A stretch of 64,000 nt of DNA, from the NCBI RefSeq assembly GCF_000314895.2, contig NZ_CM001773.1, forward strand, positions 333,552 through 397,551, written 5' to 3'. The translations under genes and the position numbers were made by a program. The notes under the pieces are model-generated. The model saw only the letters and a list, made by a program, of their open reading frames with translations, was not told where the DNA came from and searched no databases. Shown in pieces: positions 9,470 to 19,099 of the stretch. The stretch is from Providencia sneebia DSM 19967. GTDB lineage: Bacteria; Pseudomonadota; Gammaproteobacteria; Enterobacterales; Enterobacteriaceae. How positions within the stretch are numbered: position 1 is the stretch's first letter; every line of letters starts with the position of its first letter.

Positions 9470-10498
9470 TTAGTCTTGTGACGTAGCTAAATCTGCAATT
9501 TCATCTTTTGTTGCACGACCTAATAAAGATTGTGCCGCCTCTAATACATTTTTCTTGCAATAGAGGATTTGATAAATCTGCTCAGTAATCGGCATTTCAA
9601 TACCCGCACGCTCTGCAAGTGCTTTGACTTCTTTAGTATTTCTATAACCTTCAACCACTTGGCCAATTTCTCGCTCAGCATCAGTCACACTAACGCCTTT
9701 GCCAAGCATCATGCCGAAACGGCGATTACGTGATTGGTTATCAGTACATGTCAGCACTAAATCCCCTAATCCTGCCATTCCCATAAAGGTGGAAGGGTCA
9801 GCACCTAAAGCAGTACCTAAGCGACTCATTTCAGCAAGCCCGCGCGTAATTAACGCGGTGCGCGCATTTGCACCAAACCCCATTCCATCAGAAATCCCAG
9901 CACCAATTGCAATCACGTTTTTAACTGCACCACCAAGTTGTACGCCAACCATGTCAGGGTTTTTGTAAACGCGAAAACTTTTGCCACAATGGAAGAGTTG
10001 CTGCAACTCCTCAGCAAATTGGTTGTCTGTCGCGGCAACTGCAATTGCAGTAGGTAATCCAGCCGCAAGCTCTTTTGCAAACGTTGGACCAGACAATACA
10101 GCAAGAGGAATTTCATTGCCTAATACTTCACGTGCAACATCTTGTAACAAGCGACCTGTATCTCTTTCTAAGCCTTTTGTTGCCCATATAATACGGGAAC
10201 CCGCTTTAAGATAAGGTTGGATTTGTTTGAGTACGTCACCAAATACATGACTCGGTACAACAATCAAGATATTCAGACTCGCTTTTACGGCACGTTCAAG
10301 ATCCGTTTCGAGACATAAACTATCAGGAAAAGAAACGCCAGGTAAGAAAGCCTGATTGCTACGTTCTTGTTCTAATTTGTGGATATGCGCGGGATCATGC
10401 CCCCACAATACCACCTGATGACCATTACGCGCTAACGTAATGGCTAAAGCGGTGCCGTAAGATCCGGCACCAATTACTGTCATTGAAGCAGTATTCAT
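9470..10498 (-). CDS. gpsA: NAD(P)-dependent glycerol-3-phosphate dehydrogenase
   Basis: GpsA reduces dihydroxyacetone phosphate to sn-glycerol-3-phosphate for phospholipid synthesis. The 342-residue protein begins with a Rossmann dinucleotide motif (GAGSYG, residues 10-15). It continues with [14 protein letters not shown], the catalytic lysine region [19 protein letters not shown] and [10 protein letters not shown]. The ATG shares its A with the secB TAA (one-base overlap), showing coupling. The secB-gpsA-cysE operon matches E. coli gene order. Confidence 0.97.
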   Translation of the reverse strand: MNTASMTVIGAGSYGTALAITLARNGHQVVLWGHDPAHIHKLEQERSNQAFLPGVSFPDSLCLETDLERAVKASLNILIVVPSHVFGDVLKQIQPYLKAGSRIIWATKGLERDTGRLLQDVAREVLGNEIPLAVLSGPTFAKELAAGLPTAIAVAATDNQFAEELQQLFHCGKSFRVYKNPDMVGVQLGGAVKNVIAIGAGISDGMGFGANARTALITRGLAEMSRLGTALGADPSTFMGMAGLGDLVLTCTDNQSRNRRFGMMLGKGVSVTDAEREIGQVVEGYRNTKEVKALAERAGIEMPITEQIYQILYCKKNVLEAAQSLLGRATKDEIADLATSQD

Positions 10499-10977
10499 TA
10501 AGCGTCCTGTTTAGCTTCGCCGTCTTGCGCTTGTTCACCTTGCTGTTGTTGCTGCAAATAATTCATGAACAGAGCATCAAAATTAACTGGAGCAAGGTTC
10601 AGCTGAGGGAAAGTACCGCGACCCACCATGCTAGTGATTGCTTCACGCGCATAAGGGAACAGAATGTTCGGGCAGTATGCACCTAAGCAATGTGCCATTT
10701 GGGTGCCTTCGATACCTTCAATTGAAAAAACACCTGCTTGCTGAACTTCACACAAAAATGCAGTTTCTTCACCCAATTTCGCCGTGGTTGTTACACGTAA
10801 AACAACTTCATACACGCCTTCAGTCAATTGAGTTGAAGAAGTATCCAAGTCTAACTTGATTTCAGGCTGCCACTCATGTTGGAAAACATGTGGCGCATTA
10901 GGTGCTTCAAACGAAACGTCTTTTGTATAAATACGTTGGATTTGAAATACCATTTCTGAGTTGTTTTGTTCTGACAT
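10498..10977 (-). CDS. secB: Protein-export chaperone SecB
   Basis: SecB holds preproteins unfolded and delivers them to SecA. The 159-residue protein starts with [20 protein letters not shown] and contains [14 protein letters not shown] and [17 protein letters not shown], all characteristic of the family. Its tail is rich in glutamine ([13 protein letters not shown]). It is the first gene of the secB-gpsA-cysE operon here. The grxC gene that precedes secB in E. coli is absent. Confidence 0.97.
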   Translation of the reverse strand: MSEQNNSEMVFQIQRIYTKDVSFEAPNAPHVFQHEWQPEIKLDLDTSSTQLTEGVYEVVLRVTTTAKLGEETAFLCEVQQAGVFSIEGIEGTQMAHCLGAYCPNILFPYAREAITSMVGRGTFPQLNLAPVNFDALFMNYLQQQQQGEQAQDGEAKQDA

Positions 10978-11281
10978 AATATATTAACTTCCATATGAAT
11001 TTTAAACATGTACTCCCATCACATACCAAATGATAGGCAGGTAACTTAGCTAACCCAAGCCTATGAATCCTTACATAAACTTCAACAACCTGTTAGAAAT
11101 TTTTACCTATGCCTACCTATAACTTAGTCTATTTTGGGAATACCCGCTAGCGTTGTAATGTCAAGCGATAGAAATACCGCCGCGTAATCTGATTGAGCCA
11201 CTTTAGATCACTCTTACAAAAAGTGATATTGGGAAATAACTCAAATAATAGAGACAAACTCTACTTTAGACCTCAAACAAG
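10978..11281. other. Intergenic region where grxC would be expected
   Basis: About 300 AT-rich bases separate secB from yibN. In E. coli this place holds the glutaredoxin gene grxC. I see no CPYC-type active site or other glutaredoxin trace on either strand. The region should contain the secB promoter, but no strong match stands out. Confidence 0.6.
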
Positions 11282-11716
11282 CTATTTCTTACCACGTGCC
11301 AGTGGTAGATTTTCACCTGACCAGCCTGCAATCCCTTCTTTTAGGATAAAGACTTTTTCAAAACCGTGTTGTGCCAAATGTTCAGCCGGCTTACCCGCTT
11401 CCATACCATTTGCCGAAACCACAATAACGGGTTTTTGTTTATATTTTTCTAACTCACCCAAATTATTGTCTTTAATTTCAGATGGCGTTAAGTTGACTGA
11501 ATCGATAATGTGTCCTTTGCGGAAATCGTCACGAGAACGCAAATCCACAATGACAGCCTCTTCTTTATTAATCAGAGTAATCGCCTGCGCGCGAGTGATC
11601 ACTTTTGATTTAGAGAACATACCTTTAAAGGTCATTACGACCACTGCGACTAATAGCACTATCCAAACCAGACTCAGCAACATATTCCGGCTTACAAATT
11701 GCATGATTTCTTGCAT
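11282..11716 (-). CDS. yibN: Membrane-anchored rhodanese-like protein YibN, no active-site cysteine
   Basis: The 144-residue protein has an N-terminal membrane segment ([18 protein letters not shown]) and a cytosolic rhodanese domain ([19 protein letters not shown], then KPVIVV, then GWSGENLPL). The start is at [11 protein letters not shown], as in E. coli YibN; a TTG four codons upstream is unlikely. There is no cysteine anywhere in the protein, and the active-site loop reads [11 protein letters not shown]. It therefore cannot act by the usual persulfide chemistry. Its function is not known with certainty. Confidence 0.9.
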   Translation of the reverse strand: MQEIMQFVSRNMLLSLVWIVLLVAVVVMTFKGMFSKSKVITRAQAITLINKEEAVIVDLRSRDDFRKGHIIDSVNLTPSEIKDNNLGELEKYKQKPVIVVSANGMEAGKPAEHLAQHGFEKVFILKEGIAGWSGENLPLARGKK

Positions 11717-12177
11717 CATGAGGGGCAATCACTCCCGTTAGTTAAAAACGAATATCAAAGGTTCCAAAGTATACCTGTGTGTTGAGCTAATTACAGCCAA
11801 TTCGCGCAAACTACACCGATTTTTTTGCGAAACCGTACGCAAAAGTGCTTCTTTTCCTGAAGAATAACATTCTTCGTATCAAATAATATTTGATTTAATG
11901 ATACAAAGTCGTGCAATACGCTATACAATTGATAAAACTGATAAACTGAGTAAGGATAATTTCTACTGTCTATATTCTCAATCATACAAACCACATGCTA
12001 GGGTGTTCTCAAGAATTGAGGCAGCCAAAACGATGATGAATATAGGGCATTCCACTTGGAGGCTTCCTCACTTATTATCATTTTCAGCGATATTCAGAAT
12101 AGATCACTAGTCACCGTGCTTTTCAAGTGAAATAATCCATTAACGCATTTAGCATTTAATTGAGGTTCTCTATCAGA
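11717..12177. other. Intergenic region, no gene seen
   Basis: About 460 bases lie between divergent yibN and envC. In E. coli the phosphoglycerate mutase gene gpmM lies here upstream of envC; it is missing. Short open frames on both strands lack ribosome sites and family resemblance. The region presumably carries the yibN and envC promoters. Confidence 0.55.
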
Positions 12178-13470
12178 ATGGCCAATAAACATAACCCGAT
12201 GAAAATAACCTTGGTTCGTCAGGCTATTGCCTCAGCGCTATTTGCTTTTGGACTCATGTCTCTTTCGCCTGCACCCAGCATGGCGGCAAATCAAATCACT
12301 GAAAATAAAGATCAGCTAAACAATTTACTGCAAAACATTGCGGAAAAAGAGAAAAGTGTCAAAGCGCAGCAAGCTAAAAGAAGTCACCTTCTCAACCAAC
12401 TTCAGCAACAAGAAAAAAGTATTTCTGCTGCAAGCCGTGAGCTGCATGAAACAGAAACACAACTCAAGCAGCTTGATAAAGAGATTGCGTCATTAAACAG
12501 CAACATTAGCCAATTACAAAAACAAAAAGTGGCTCATGAAAAATTACTTTCTGAACAACTGGATTCGGCGTTTAGGCTTGGAAAACATCAAGGACTTTCA
12601 TTATTTTTAAAAGGTGAGGAAGGCCAACGTGAAGAACGCATTCTTGCCTATTATAGCTACTTGAACCAAGCTCGCGAGAAAACAATCAAAGAGTTAGAAG
12701 AGACAACCCAAGAATTACATCAACAAAGAAAATTAGAACAAACAAAACAAAAAGAGCAAAAAACGGCTCTAGCTCACCAGCAACAAGAAAAACGTAAGTT
12801 AGATAATGCTCAGGTTGCACGTAAGCAAACACTTACTGCTCTTGAAAGCACATTGAAAGAAGATCAAAAGAATCTTGCGCTCTTAAAACAAAACGAAGCA
12901 AGGTTAAGAGATAAAATTGTACGAGCTGAACGAGAAGCTAAAGCGCGTGCTGAACGTGAAGCGCGTGAAGCAGCGCGTATTCGGGCGGAAGTTGCAGCCA
13001 AAGAACGCAAAGCCAAACAAACGGGCTCAACGTATAAGCCATCAGAAAGTGAACGCTCACTTATGTCACGAACTGGTGGACTAGGTCGCCCAGCAGGTCA
13101 AGCCTTATGGCCGGTTCGCGGACAAACTATTCATAATTATGGCGAGGCTATTTCAGGTGAATTGCGCTGGAAAGGAATGGTTATTGGTGCGAATGAAGGC
13201 ACTCAAGTTAAAGCTATTGCCGATGGTCGCGTATTGTTAGCAGACTGGTTACAAGGTTATGGGCTCGTTGTCGTTGTTGAACACGGTAAAGGTGATATGA
13301 GCTTATATGGCTATAACCAGAGTGCATTGGTGAATGTTGGGCAAGAAGTTCGCGCAGGGCAACCAATTGCTTTGGTGGGTAGCAGTGGCGGCCAAGAACG
13401 TCCTGCTTTGTATTTTGAAATTCGCAGACAAGGTAAAACAGTCAATCCGCGCCCATGGTTAGGTAAATAA
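12178..13470 (+). CDS. envC: Murein hydrolase activator EnvC
   Basis: EnvC is a periplasmic divisome protein recruited by FtsEX that activates amidases AmiA and AmiB to split septal peptidoglycan. The protein has a signal peptide (cleavage likely after SPAPSMAA), a long coiled coil rich in Gln, Lys and Glu (about residues 30-285) and a C-terminal LytM domain. The LytM zinc ligands are degenerate (SLYGYNQ, LYFEIRR), as expected for an activator rather than an enzyme. I chose ATG 12178, preceded by TGAGG; the frame also has an upstream TTG and a later ATG at 12199. Confidence 0.93.
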   Translation: MANKHNPMKITLVRQAIASALFAFGLMSLSPAPSMAANQITENKDQLNNLLQNIAEKEKSVKAQQAKRSHLLNQLQQQEKSISAASRELHETETQLKQLDKEIASLNSNISQLQKQKVAHEKLLSEQLDSAFRLGKHQGLSLFLKGEEGQREERILAYYSYLNQAREKTIKELEETTQELHQQRKLEQTKQKEQKTALAHQQQEKRKLDNAQVARKQTLTALESTLKEDQKNLALLKQNEARLRDKIVRAEREAKARAEREAREAARIRAEVAAKERKAKQTGSTYKPSESERSLMSRTGGLGRPAGQALWPVRGQTIHNYGEAISGELRWKGMVIGANEGTQVKAIADGRVLLADWLQGYGLVVVVEHGKGDMSLYGYNQSALVNVGQEVRAGQPIALVGSSGGQERPALYFEIRRQGKTVNPRPWLGK

Positions 13471-13544
13471 TTCAACGATTTTGCCAACCTCTCGATGAAT
13501 AAACAGGCATTGTGTTCTTTACCTTGATTAATAGGAAAAATATT

Positions 13545-14591
13545 ATGTTAAAACACAGGCCTTCAAAGGTGCTCATTGGTTTATCTTTACTGATCATGGG
13601 TAGTATTCAGGCCAGTGCAGCAAAATTAGCGATTGTAATTGATGACTTTGGTTATCGGACAAAGGAAGATAACCAAATTCTGGCACTTCCCACGCCAGTC
13701 ACCATTGCAATTCTACCCGATTCACCTCATGGTCAATTAGTGGCGAACAAAGCACATCAGCAAGGTAGGGAAATTTTAATCCACATGCCGATGAAACCAT
13801 TGAGCAAACAGCCGTTAGAAAAAAATACGCTAGCGCCATCAATGAGTGCGGAAGAAGTCGACAGAATAATCAAACGAGCAATTAACCAAGTGCCTTATGC
13901 TGTAGGGATGAATAATCATATGGGAAGTGATATGACATCCAACCTAGCGGGTATGCGCCATGTGATGAGCTCACTCTCTCAGTCTAATTTTTTCTTTTTA
14001 GATAGCGTAACGATTGGAAATACTCAAGCAGGCAAAGCAGCTAATGAATTTGGCGTACCAATTGTTCGCCGCCATATTTTTCTTGATAATCACCAATCCG
14101 AAGAAGAAACTCGCGCTCAACTCAATAAAGCCGTAAATTATGCTCGAAAACATGGTTATGCGATTGCCATTGGTCATCCGCATCCCTCGACAGTCCGAGC
14201 ATTGCAAAAATACTTGCCTCAGCTACCCAATGATATTGAATTAGTGGCAGTCAGCTCCCTGCTGAGTCCAAGTGTGTCAGTTAAAGGTCAAACATCAAAA
14301 GAACAAAACTCATTAAAAATGCAGCCGGAATCGCCTTCTACACCAGAATCTTCTACTACAGTAGAAAAAAAATCAGAGATTATTCCTGTAACCCCAGCAA
14401 CAAAAGAGAAACAACCACAAACATTTGAAATTGGGACATGTGAATTTACATTACCAGAACAATCTTCCGCACCTAAGTTAGAAGGGATCCATCTATTAAT
14501 GTTTGTTGTTGAAGCATTATATCAAGACCCACAAATACAGCCTTATTTAAAGCAGCAACCTAAGAAAAAACCGCTTTTTTCTGATGAATAA
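13545..14591 (+). CDS. yibQ: Divergent polysaccharide deacetylase YibQ
   Basis: The 348-residue protein has a signal peptide ending near SIQASAA and a divergent polysaccharide deacetylase (DUF610) domain: KLAIVIDDFGYR, ILIHMPMKP, GMNNHMGSDMTSN, FFFLDSVTIG and AIAIGHPHPST. It is probably a periplasmic carbohydrate esterase, but its substrate is unknown. The C-terminal third is a low-complexity Ser/Pro/Glu linker followed by a small domain. ATG 13545 (MLKHRPSK) has TAGGA upstream; the frame opens earlier with a GTG. Order envC-yibQ matches E. coli. Confidence 0.9.
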   Translation: MLKHRPSKVLIGLSLLIMGSIQASAAKLAIVIDDFGYRTKEDNQILALPTPVTIAILPDSPHGQLVANKAHQQGREILIHMPMKPLSKQPLEKNTLAPSMSAEEVDRIIKRAINQVPYAVGMNNHMGSDMTSNLAGMRHVMSSLSQSNFFFLDSVTIGNTQAGKAANEFGVPIVRRHIFLDNHQSEEETRAQLNKAVNYARKHGYAIAIGHPHPSTVRALQKYLPQLPNDIELVAVSSLLSPSVSVKGQTSKEQNSLKMQPESPSTPESSTTVEKKSEIIPVTPATKEKQPQTFEIGTCEFTLPEQSSAPKLEGIHLLMFVVEALYQDPQIQPYLKQQPKKKPLFSDE

Positions 14592-14620
14592 GCAAATAGG
14601 GATTATGTCACTTCATTATC

Positions 14621-15736
14621 TTAAAGCGTAATAATCCCTGCTTTTATGTCATTATCAATAGCATCTAGTAGCAATGAAACATCAAATTTATCCATATCAT
14701 CGCCCCCTTCTGTACCAAGAAATTCAGTGGTAAATAGCTGCACTGCCTTATCGCTATTTGGCCCCCACATGATATTGTTGTCATATTTTTTAATATGCCG
14801 TCTATTATTGTAGATACAATATTGCCTTACATTATATAAGGTTGCGAGATGTACAATCGCAGTATCCACAGTAATGACAATATCGGCGGAACAAACAAGC
14901 GCAAATGAATTTGCAGCATCTTTAAATGGCGATAGCGTAACATTTTCTAAATGCTGGCAATCTATCTTTTTCCCCATATTAAAAACAATAGTATAAAAAC
15001 CGGGGATTGAATTTAGGTGTTCCAATACTGTATTAATTTGTTGTTGCGATAATATGCGATTTTTCTGTGAACCAAATGGATTAAAGATTACAATATTTGT
15101 GTATTTCTGCTTGAGTGTAGCCGCTAATTTATAAGGCTCGGGATATTGATTTTCATCCAAATTTAAATTTGCAGTATAATGGCTGCTATCGATTTGAAGT
15201 AAATCCAATACTTTAATCATCCGCTGAGTAACATGAACATCTCGAGTATCAATAATATTCGTATCAAAATTTGATATCTCTAATTGATTGAATCCTATCG
15301 CATGTTTTGGTTTGATCAAAAATAATGTTCTTAATCGGTGCATGCTAGTTGTATCAATATCAAAAAAATCAATGACTAAATCTAGTTTTAATTTTTTTAA
15401 CTCGCGATGCATCGCGCCATTTTTCTTATTGTGATAACTAAAGAATTTATCGACCTCAATAATGTCCTTAAATATCGGTTCTAGTCGTTCTGGTGCAATA
15501 ACATAAACTTGCATGCCTTTATCTTTTAATCTTTTGATAAAACCTGAGGTGACAATCGAATCACCAATGGCTTGTTTATGCATTAATAGACAAACGCTCT
15601 TAATTTCGTCAGGCTTGAGTTCACTTTTTTTGCGAAAAAATGCCTTAAAATAAAGAAGCTTTATTTTTGATTTTACTCTTCTTAAGTATCTATTTTTGCT
15701 TCTATTAAAATGCCTTAGCGTTGCAAGAATTCCCAT
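14621..15736 (-). CDS. Family 9 glycosyltransferase (heptosyltransferase-like)
   Basis: The 371-residue protein resembles LPS heptosyltransferases. It has an N-terminal Rossmann region (VCLLMHKQAIGDSIVTSGFI), an IFNPFGS loop with downstream basic residues, and the C-terminal nucleotide-sugar motif ADIVITVDTAIVHLATLY. The N-terminus is lysine- and arginine-rich, suggesting membrane association. It is convergent with yibQ and divergent from hldD, next to other LPS-core genes, so a role in adding a core heptose or similar sugar is likely. The acceptor is not readable. Confidence 0.8.
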   Translation of the reverse strand: MGILATLRHFNRSKNRYLRRVKSKIKLLYFKAFFRKKSELKPDEIKSVCLLMHKQAIGDSIVTSGFIKRLKDKGMQVYVIAPERLEPIFKDIIEVDKFFSYHNKKNGAMHRELKKLKLDLVIDFFDIDTTSMHRLRTLFLIKPKHAIGFNQLEISNFDTNIIDTRDVHVTQRMIKVLDLLQIDSSHYTANLNLDENQYPEPYKLAATLKQKYTNIVIFNPFGSQKNRILSQQQINTVLEHLNSIPGFYTIVFNMGKKIDCQHLENVTLSPFKDAANSFALVCSADIVITVDTAIVHLATLYNVRQYCIYNNRRHIKKYDNNIMWGPNSDKAVQLFTTEFLGTEGGDDMDKFDVSLLLDAIDNDIKAGIITL

Positions 15737-16024
15737 TTATTTACCTTGTAAAATCATTCGCGCAATTTATTATATAATGTCTATATCCATTGAAAAATAA
15801 AGCACTTATCAAGTTTTTCCAGCATTTAACTCTCAAACAACAGTAAGGTCAAGCCGACTTTCTTGATATACAATTAATATGACTCTCTCAACGAGAGAAG
15901 TATAACACCTATCATCTAGCAACTATTTGTTTGTCGATCTCTCATGCTGTCGTCAGTGCGTAGAAATGCTATTATAAATCCTAATTCGTATTCTTTTTGT
16001 TCTTAACTCATTGAGGTATGCCCG

Positions 16025-16963
16025 ATGATTATTGTCACTGGCGGCGCTGGTTTTATTGGCAGCAACATAGTAAAAGCACTGAATGACGCAGGTCGTACAG
16101 ATATTCTGGTTGTAGATAATCTAAAAGATGGTACTAAGTTTGCCAACCTTGCTGACCTCGATATTGCTGACTACATTGATAAAGAAGAATTCATTGTTAG
16201 CATCATTGCTGGTGATGATTTTGGCGATATTGATGCTGTGTTCCATGAAGGTGCCTGCTCCTCCACAACTGAGTGGGATGGTAAGTATATGATGGATAAC
16301 AACTATCAATATTCAAAAGAGTTACTACATTTTTGTTTAGAACGTGGTATTCCATTCCTTTATGCTTCTTCCGCTGCAACCTATGGCGGCCGCAGTGATA
16401 ACTTCATTGAAGCACGTGAATTTGAAAAACCATTAAACGTTTATGGTTATTCTAAATTTCAGTTCGACCAATATGTGCGCAGTATTTTGCCTGAAGCTGA
16501 ATCTCAAGTCTGTGGTTTTCGTTACTTCAATGTTTACGGTCCGCGAGAAAATCATAAAGGCAGCATGGCAAGCGTCGCCTTTCACCTCAATAACCAAATT
16601 AATGATGGTAATAATCCGAAGTTATTTGAAGGAAGTGAAGACTTCCGTCGCGACTTTATTTATGTGGGTGATGTTGCGGCCGTTAACTTATGGTTCTGGC
16701 AAAATAATATTTCGGGGATCTTTAACTGCGGTACTGGCAATGCGGAATCATTCCAAGCTGTCGCAGATGCAGTGATCCAATTCCATCAGGATAAAAATGT
16801 TTCAGTTGAATACATTCCATTCCCGGAAAAATTGAAAGGCCGCTACCAAAGCTTTACTCAAGCAGACCTAACCAAACTAAGAGAAGCTGGTTATACCGCA
16901 CCATTTAAAACTGTTGCGGAAGGAGTTACTGAGTATATGCAATGGCTCAATAAAGAAGATTAA
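16025..16963 (+). CDS. hldD: ADP-L-glycero-D-manno-heptose 6-epimerase HldD
   Basis: HldD converts ADP-D-glycero-D-manno-heptose to the L,D form used for LPS inner core. The short-chain dehydrogenase features are clear: [14 protein letters not shown] at residues 5-18, [10 protein letters not shown], and the catalytic [10 protein letters not shown]. Length (312 aa) is typical. It is the first gene of hldD-waaF-waaC, with waaF beginning ten bases after its stop, the same order as in E. coli. Confidence 0.97.
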   Translation: MIIVTGGAGFIGSNIVKALNDAGRTDILVVDNLKDGTKFANLADLDIADYIDKEEFIVSIIAGDDFGDIDAVFHEGACSSTTEWDGKYMMDNNYQYSKELLHFCLERGIPFLYASSAATYGGRSDNFIEAREFEKPLNVYGYSKFQFDQYVRSILPEAESQVCGFRYFNVYGPRENHKGSMASVAFHLNNQINDGNNPKLFEGSEDFRRDFIYVGDVAAVNLWFWQNNISGIFNCGTGNAESFQAVADAVIQFHQDKNVSVEYIPFPEKLKGRYQSFTQADLTKLREAGYTAPFKTVAEGVTEYMQWLNKED

Positions 16964-16973
16964 TACAAATTTT

Positions 16974-18020
16974 ATGAAAATATTGGTGATCGGCCCCTCT
17001 TGGGTAGGGGATATGATGATGTCACAGAGCCTTTATCGCACATTAAAGGCACAATATCCTCAAGCTCAAATTGATGTGATGGCGCCACAATGGTGCCGTC
17101 CACTTTTAGCGAAAATGCCAGAGGTCAATAAGGCGATCCCAATGCCACTTGGGCATGGTGCGCTGCAAATTGGGGAACGACGTCAGCTAGGTATCAGTTT
17201 ACGCAAAGAAAACTACGATCAGGCGATTGTTCTTCCTAATTCGTTCAAATCCGCATTAGTGCCTTTTTTTGCCAATATTAAAAAGAGAACGGGCTGGCGT
17301 GGCGAGATGCGCTACGGGCTGCTTAATGATATTCGCACTTTAGATAAAACCGCTTTCCCACTGATGGTTCAACGCTATGTTGCCCTTGCTTATGATAAAC
17401 AAAACATTCATAGCGCAGCAGATATTCCATCACCGATTTTATGGCCCAAATTAGTTATTCATCAACAAGATATTTATGATGCGCTCAACGCATTTGATAT
17501 TGATGACACCCGCCCAACCATCGGCTTTTGTCCCGGTGCAGAATTTGGCCCAGCAAAACGTTGGCCTCATTATCACTATGCCGCACTCGCTGAGCAGCTA
17601 ATTAATGAAAAAGGCTATCAAATTTTATTGTTTGGCTCACAAAAAGATGATGAAACAAGCGAGAATATCCGCCAAAACTTACCGGAGAATATCCGTTCAC
17701 ATTGCATCAACCTTGCAGGCAAAACCTCTTTAGAACAAGCCGTTAATTTGATTGGCTATTGCCAAGCAATTGTCAGTAATGACTCTGGATTAATGCATGT
17801 TGCTGCCGCACTGGATAAACCATTGGTTGCCCTTTATGGCCCAAGTAGCCCTGATTTCACGCCACCTTTATCCAATAAAGCGGAAGTGATTAGGCTAATT
17901 AGCGGCTACCATAAAGTTCGTCAAGGGGATGGCGAAAGTGGTTATCACCAAAGTTTAATTGATATTCAGCCTCAATTAGTCATTGAAGCATTAGATCGCT
18001 TACAGATAGGTGCTGATTAA
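16974..18020 (+). CDS. waaF: ADP-heptose:LPS heptosyltransferase II WaaF
   Basis: WaaF adds the second heptose to the LPS inner core at the cytoplasmic membrane. The 348-residue protein opens with MKILVIGPSWVGDMMMSQSL. It has the family 9 donor-binding region GFCPGAEFGPAKRWPHYHYA and the C-terminal motif AIVSNDSGLMHVAAALDKP. The start at 16974 leaves ten bases after hldD; the frame extends further upstream inside hldD, but conservation begins here. Its TAA overlaps the waaC ATG by one base. Confidence 0.97.
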   Translation: MKILVIGPSWVGDMMMSQSLYRTLKAQYPQAQIDVMAPQWCRPLLAKMPEVNKAIPMPLGHGALQIGERRQLGISLRKENYDQAIVLPNSFKSALVPFFANIKKRTGWRGEMRYGLLNDIRTLDKTAFPLMVQRYVALAYDKQNIHSAADIPSPILWPKLVIHQQDIYDALNAFDIDDTRPTIGFCPGAEFGPAKRWPHYHYAALAEQLINEKGYQILLFGSQKDDETSENIRQNLPENIRSHCINLAGKTSLEQAVNLIGYCQAIVSNDSGLMHVAAALDKPLVALYGPSSPDFTPPLSNKAEVIRLISGYHKVRQGDGESGYHQSLIDIQPQLVIEALDRLQIGAD

Positions 18021-19000
18021 TGCGTGTATTATTAGTGAAAACATCATCAATGGGAGATGTTCTCCATTCATTGCCAGCCTTAACTGATGCCAAACACGCT
18101 TTACCGGATATTCAATTTGATTGGGTAGTTGAAGAAAATTTTGCACAGATCCCAACATGGCATAACGCAGTCAATCACGTTATTCCCGTTGCGATTAGAC
18201 GTTGGCGAAAAAATTGGTTTAGTGCGCCGATCAGAGCCGAACGTGCAGCTTTTCGCGCACAACTACAAGCAACACACTATGATGCAATTATTGATGCACA
18301 AGGGTTACTAAAAAGTGCTTTTTTAGTCACTAGACTCGCTCATGGCGCGAAGCATGGCTATGATCGCCATAGTATTCGAGAACCTCTTGCGAGTTTATTT
18401 TATGATCATCGTTACCGAGTCAGCAAACAGCAACACGCTGTTGAGCGTATTCGCCAACTATTTGCGGATAGCTTGCATTATAAATGCCCAACACAGAAAG
18501 GCGATTATGGCATTGCCCAACACTTTTTATGTTCAACGCCTGAGCAACAAGCACCGTATTTAATTTTTTTGCATTCAACAACGCGTGATGATAAACATTG
18601 GCCTGAAAATCATTGGCGTAAGTTAATAGCACTGATGGCACCTACGGGGTTGAGAATTAAACTGCCTTGGGGAACTGAGCATGAACATCAGCGAGCTTTA
18701 CGACTTGCCGAATGTTTTGATTTTGTTGAAGTGCTTCCTAAATTAACACTTGCCCAAGTTGCCGAACAAATTGCCAATGCGCAGGCTGTAGTTTCTGTAG
18801 ATACCGGGCTTAGTCATTTAACGGCGGCATTAGATAAAACCAATTTTACGTTGTTTGGCCCAACTGATCCTGGATTAATTGGTGGATATGGCCAAAGGCA
18901 ACATGAAATAAAATCCATAAATAATTCAATGGAATCTATTACACCAACAGCGGTCTTTGAGCAATTAGCTGACAAAAAGATTGTGTTGGGTAATCAGTAG
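18020..19000 (+). CDS. waaC: LPS heptosyltransferase I WaaC
   Basis: WaaC transfers the first heptose onto Kdo2-lipid A. The 326-residue protein shows MRVLLVKTSSMGDVLHSLPA at the start, IDAQGLLKSAFL, HSTTRDDKHWPENHW and AVVSVDTGLSHLTAALDK, all standard for WaaC. It overlaps waaF by one base and is the last gene of the hldD operon: a strong terminator follows at 19061. No waaL lies directly downstream; the ligase is in the waaQ operon. Confidence 0.97.
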   Translation: MRVLLVKTSSMGDVLHSLPALTDAKHALPDIQFDWVVEENFAQIPTWHNAVNHVIPVAIRRWRKNWFSAPIRAERAAFRAQLQATHYDAIIDAQGLLKSAFLVTRLAHGAKHGYDRHSIREPLASLFYDHRYRVSKQQHAVERIRQLFADSLHYKCPTQKGDYGIAQHFLCSTPEQQAPYLIFLHSTTRDDKHWPENHWRKLIALMAPTGLRIKLPWGTEHEHQRALRLAECFDFVEVLPKLTLAQVAEQIANAQAVVSVDTGLSHLTAALDKTNFTLFGPTDPGLIGGYGQRQHEIKSINNSMESITPTAVFEQLADKKIVLGNQ

Positions 19001-19060
19001 GGTGAATTATTAAAGAGTAAATGAGGAAAACCCATTTATTGGTTTTCAGCTAGAGACATG

Positions 19061-19086
19061 AGGCGGCTAATAAACAGCCGCCTTTT
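19061..19086 (+). terminator. Terminator after waaC
   Basis: An 8-bp stem AGGCGGCT / AGCCGCCT with a 7-base loop is followed by TTT. It is placed 60 bases after waaC and just before the end of the convergent gene at 19100. Confidence 0.85.
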
Positions 19087-19099
19087 GCTAAAAAGTCGA

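Noticed and set aside
11193..11741. A 182-codon plus-strand frame across yibN
   Set aside because: It is antisense to a clearly conserved gene and has no recognisable family or ribosome site.
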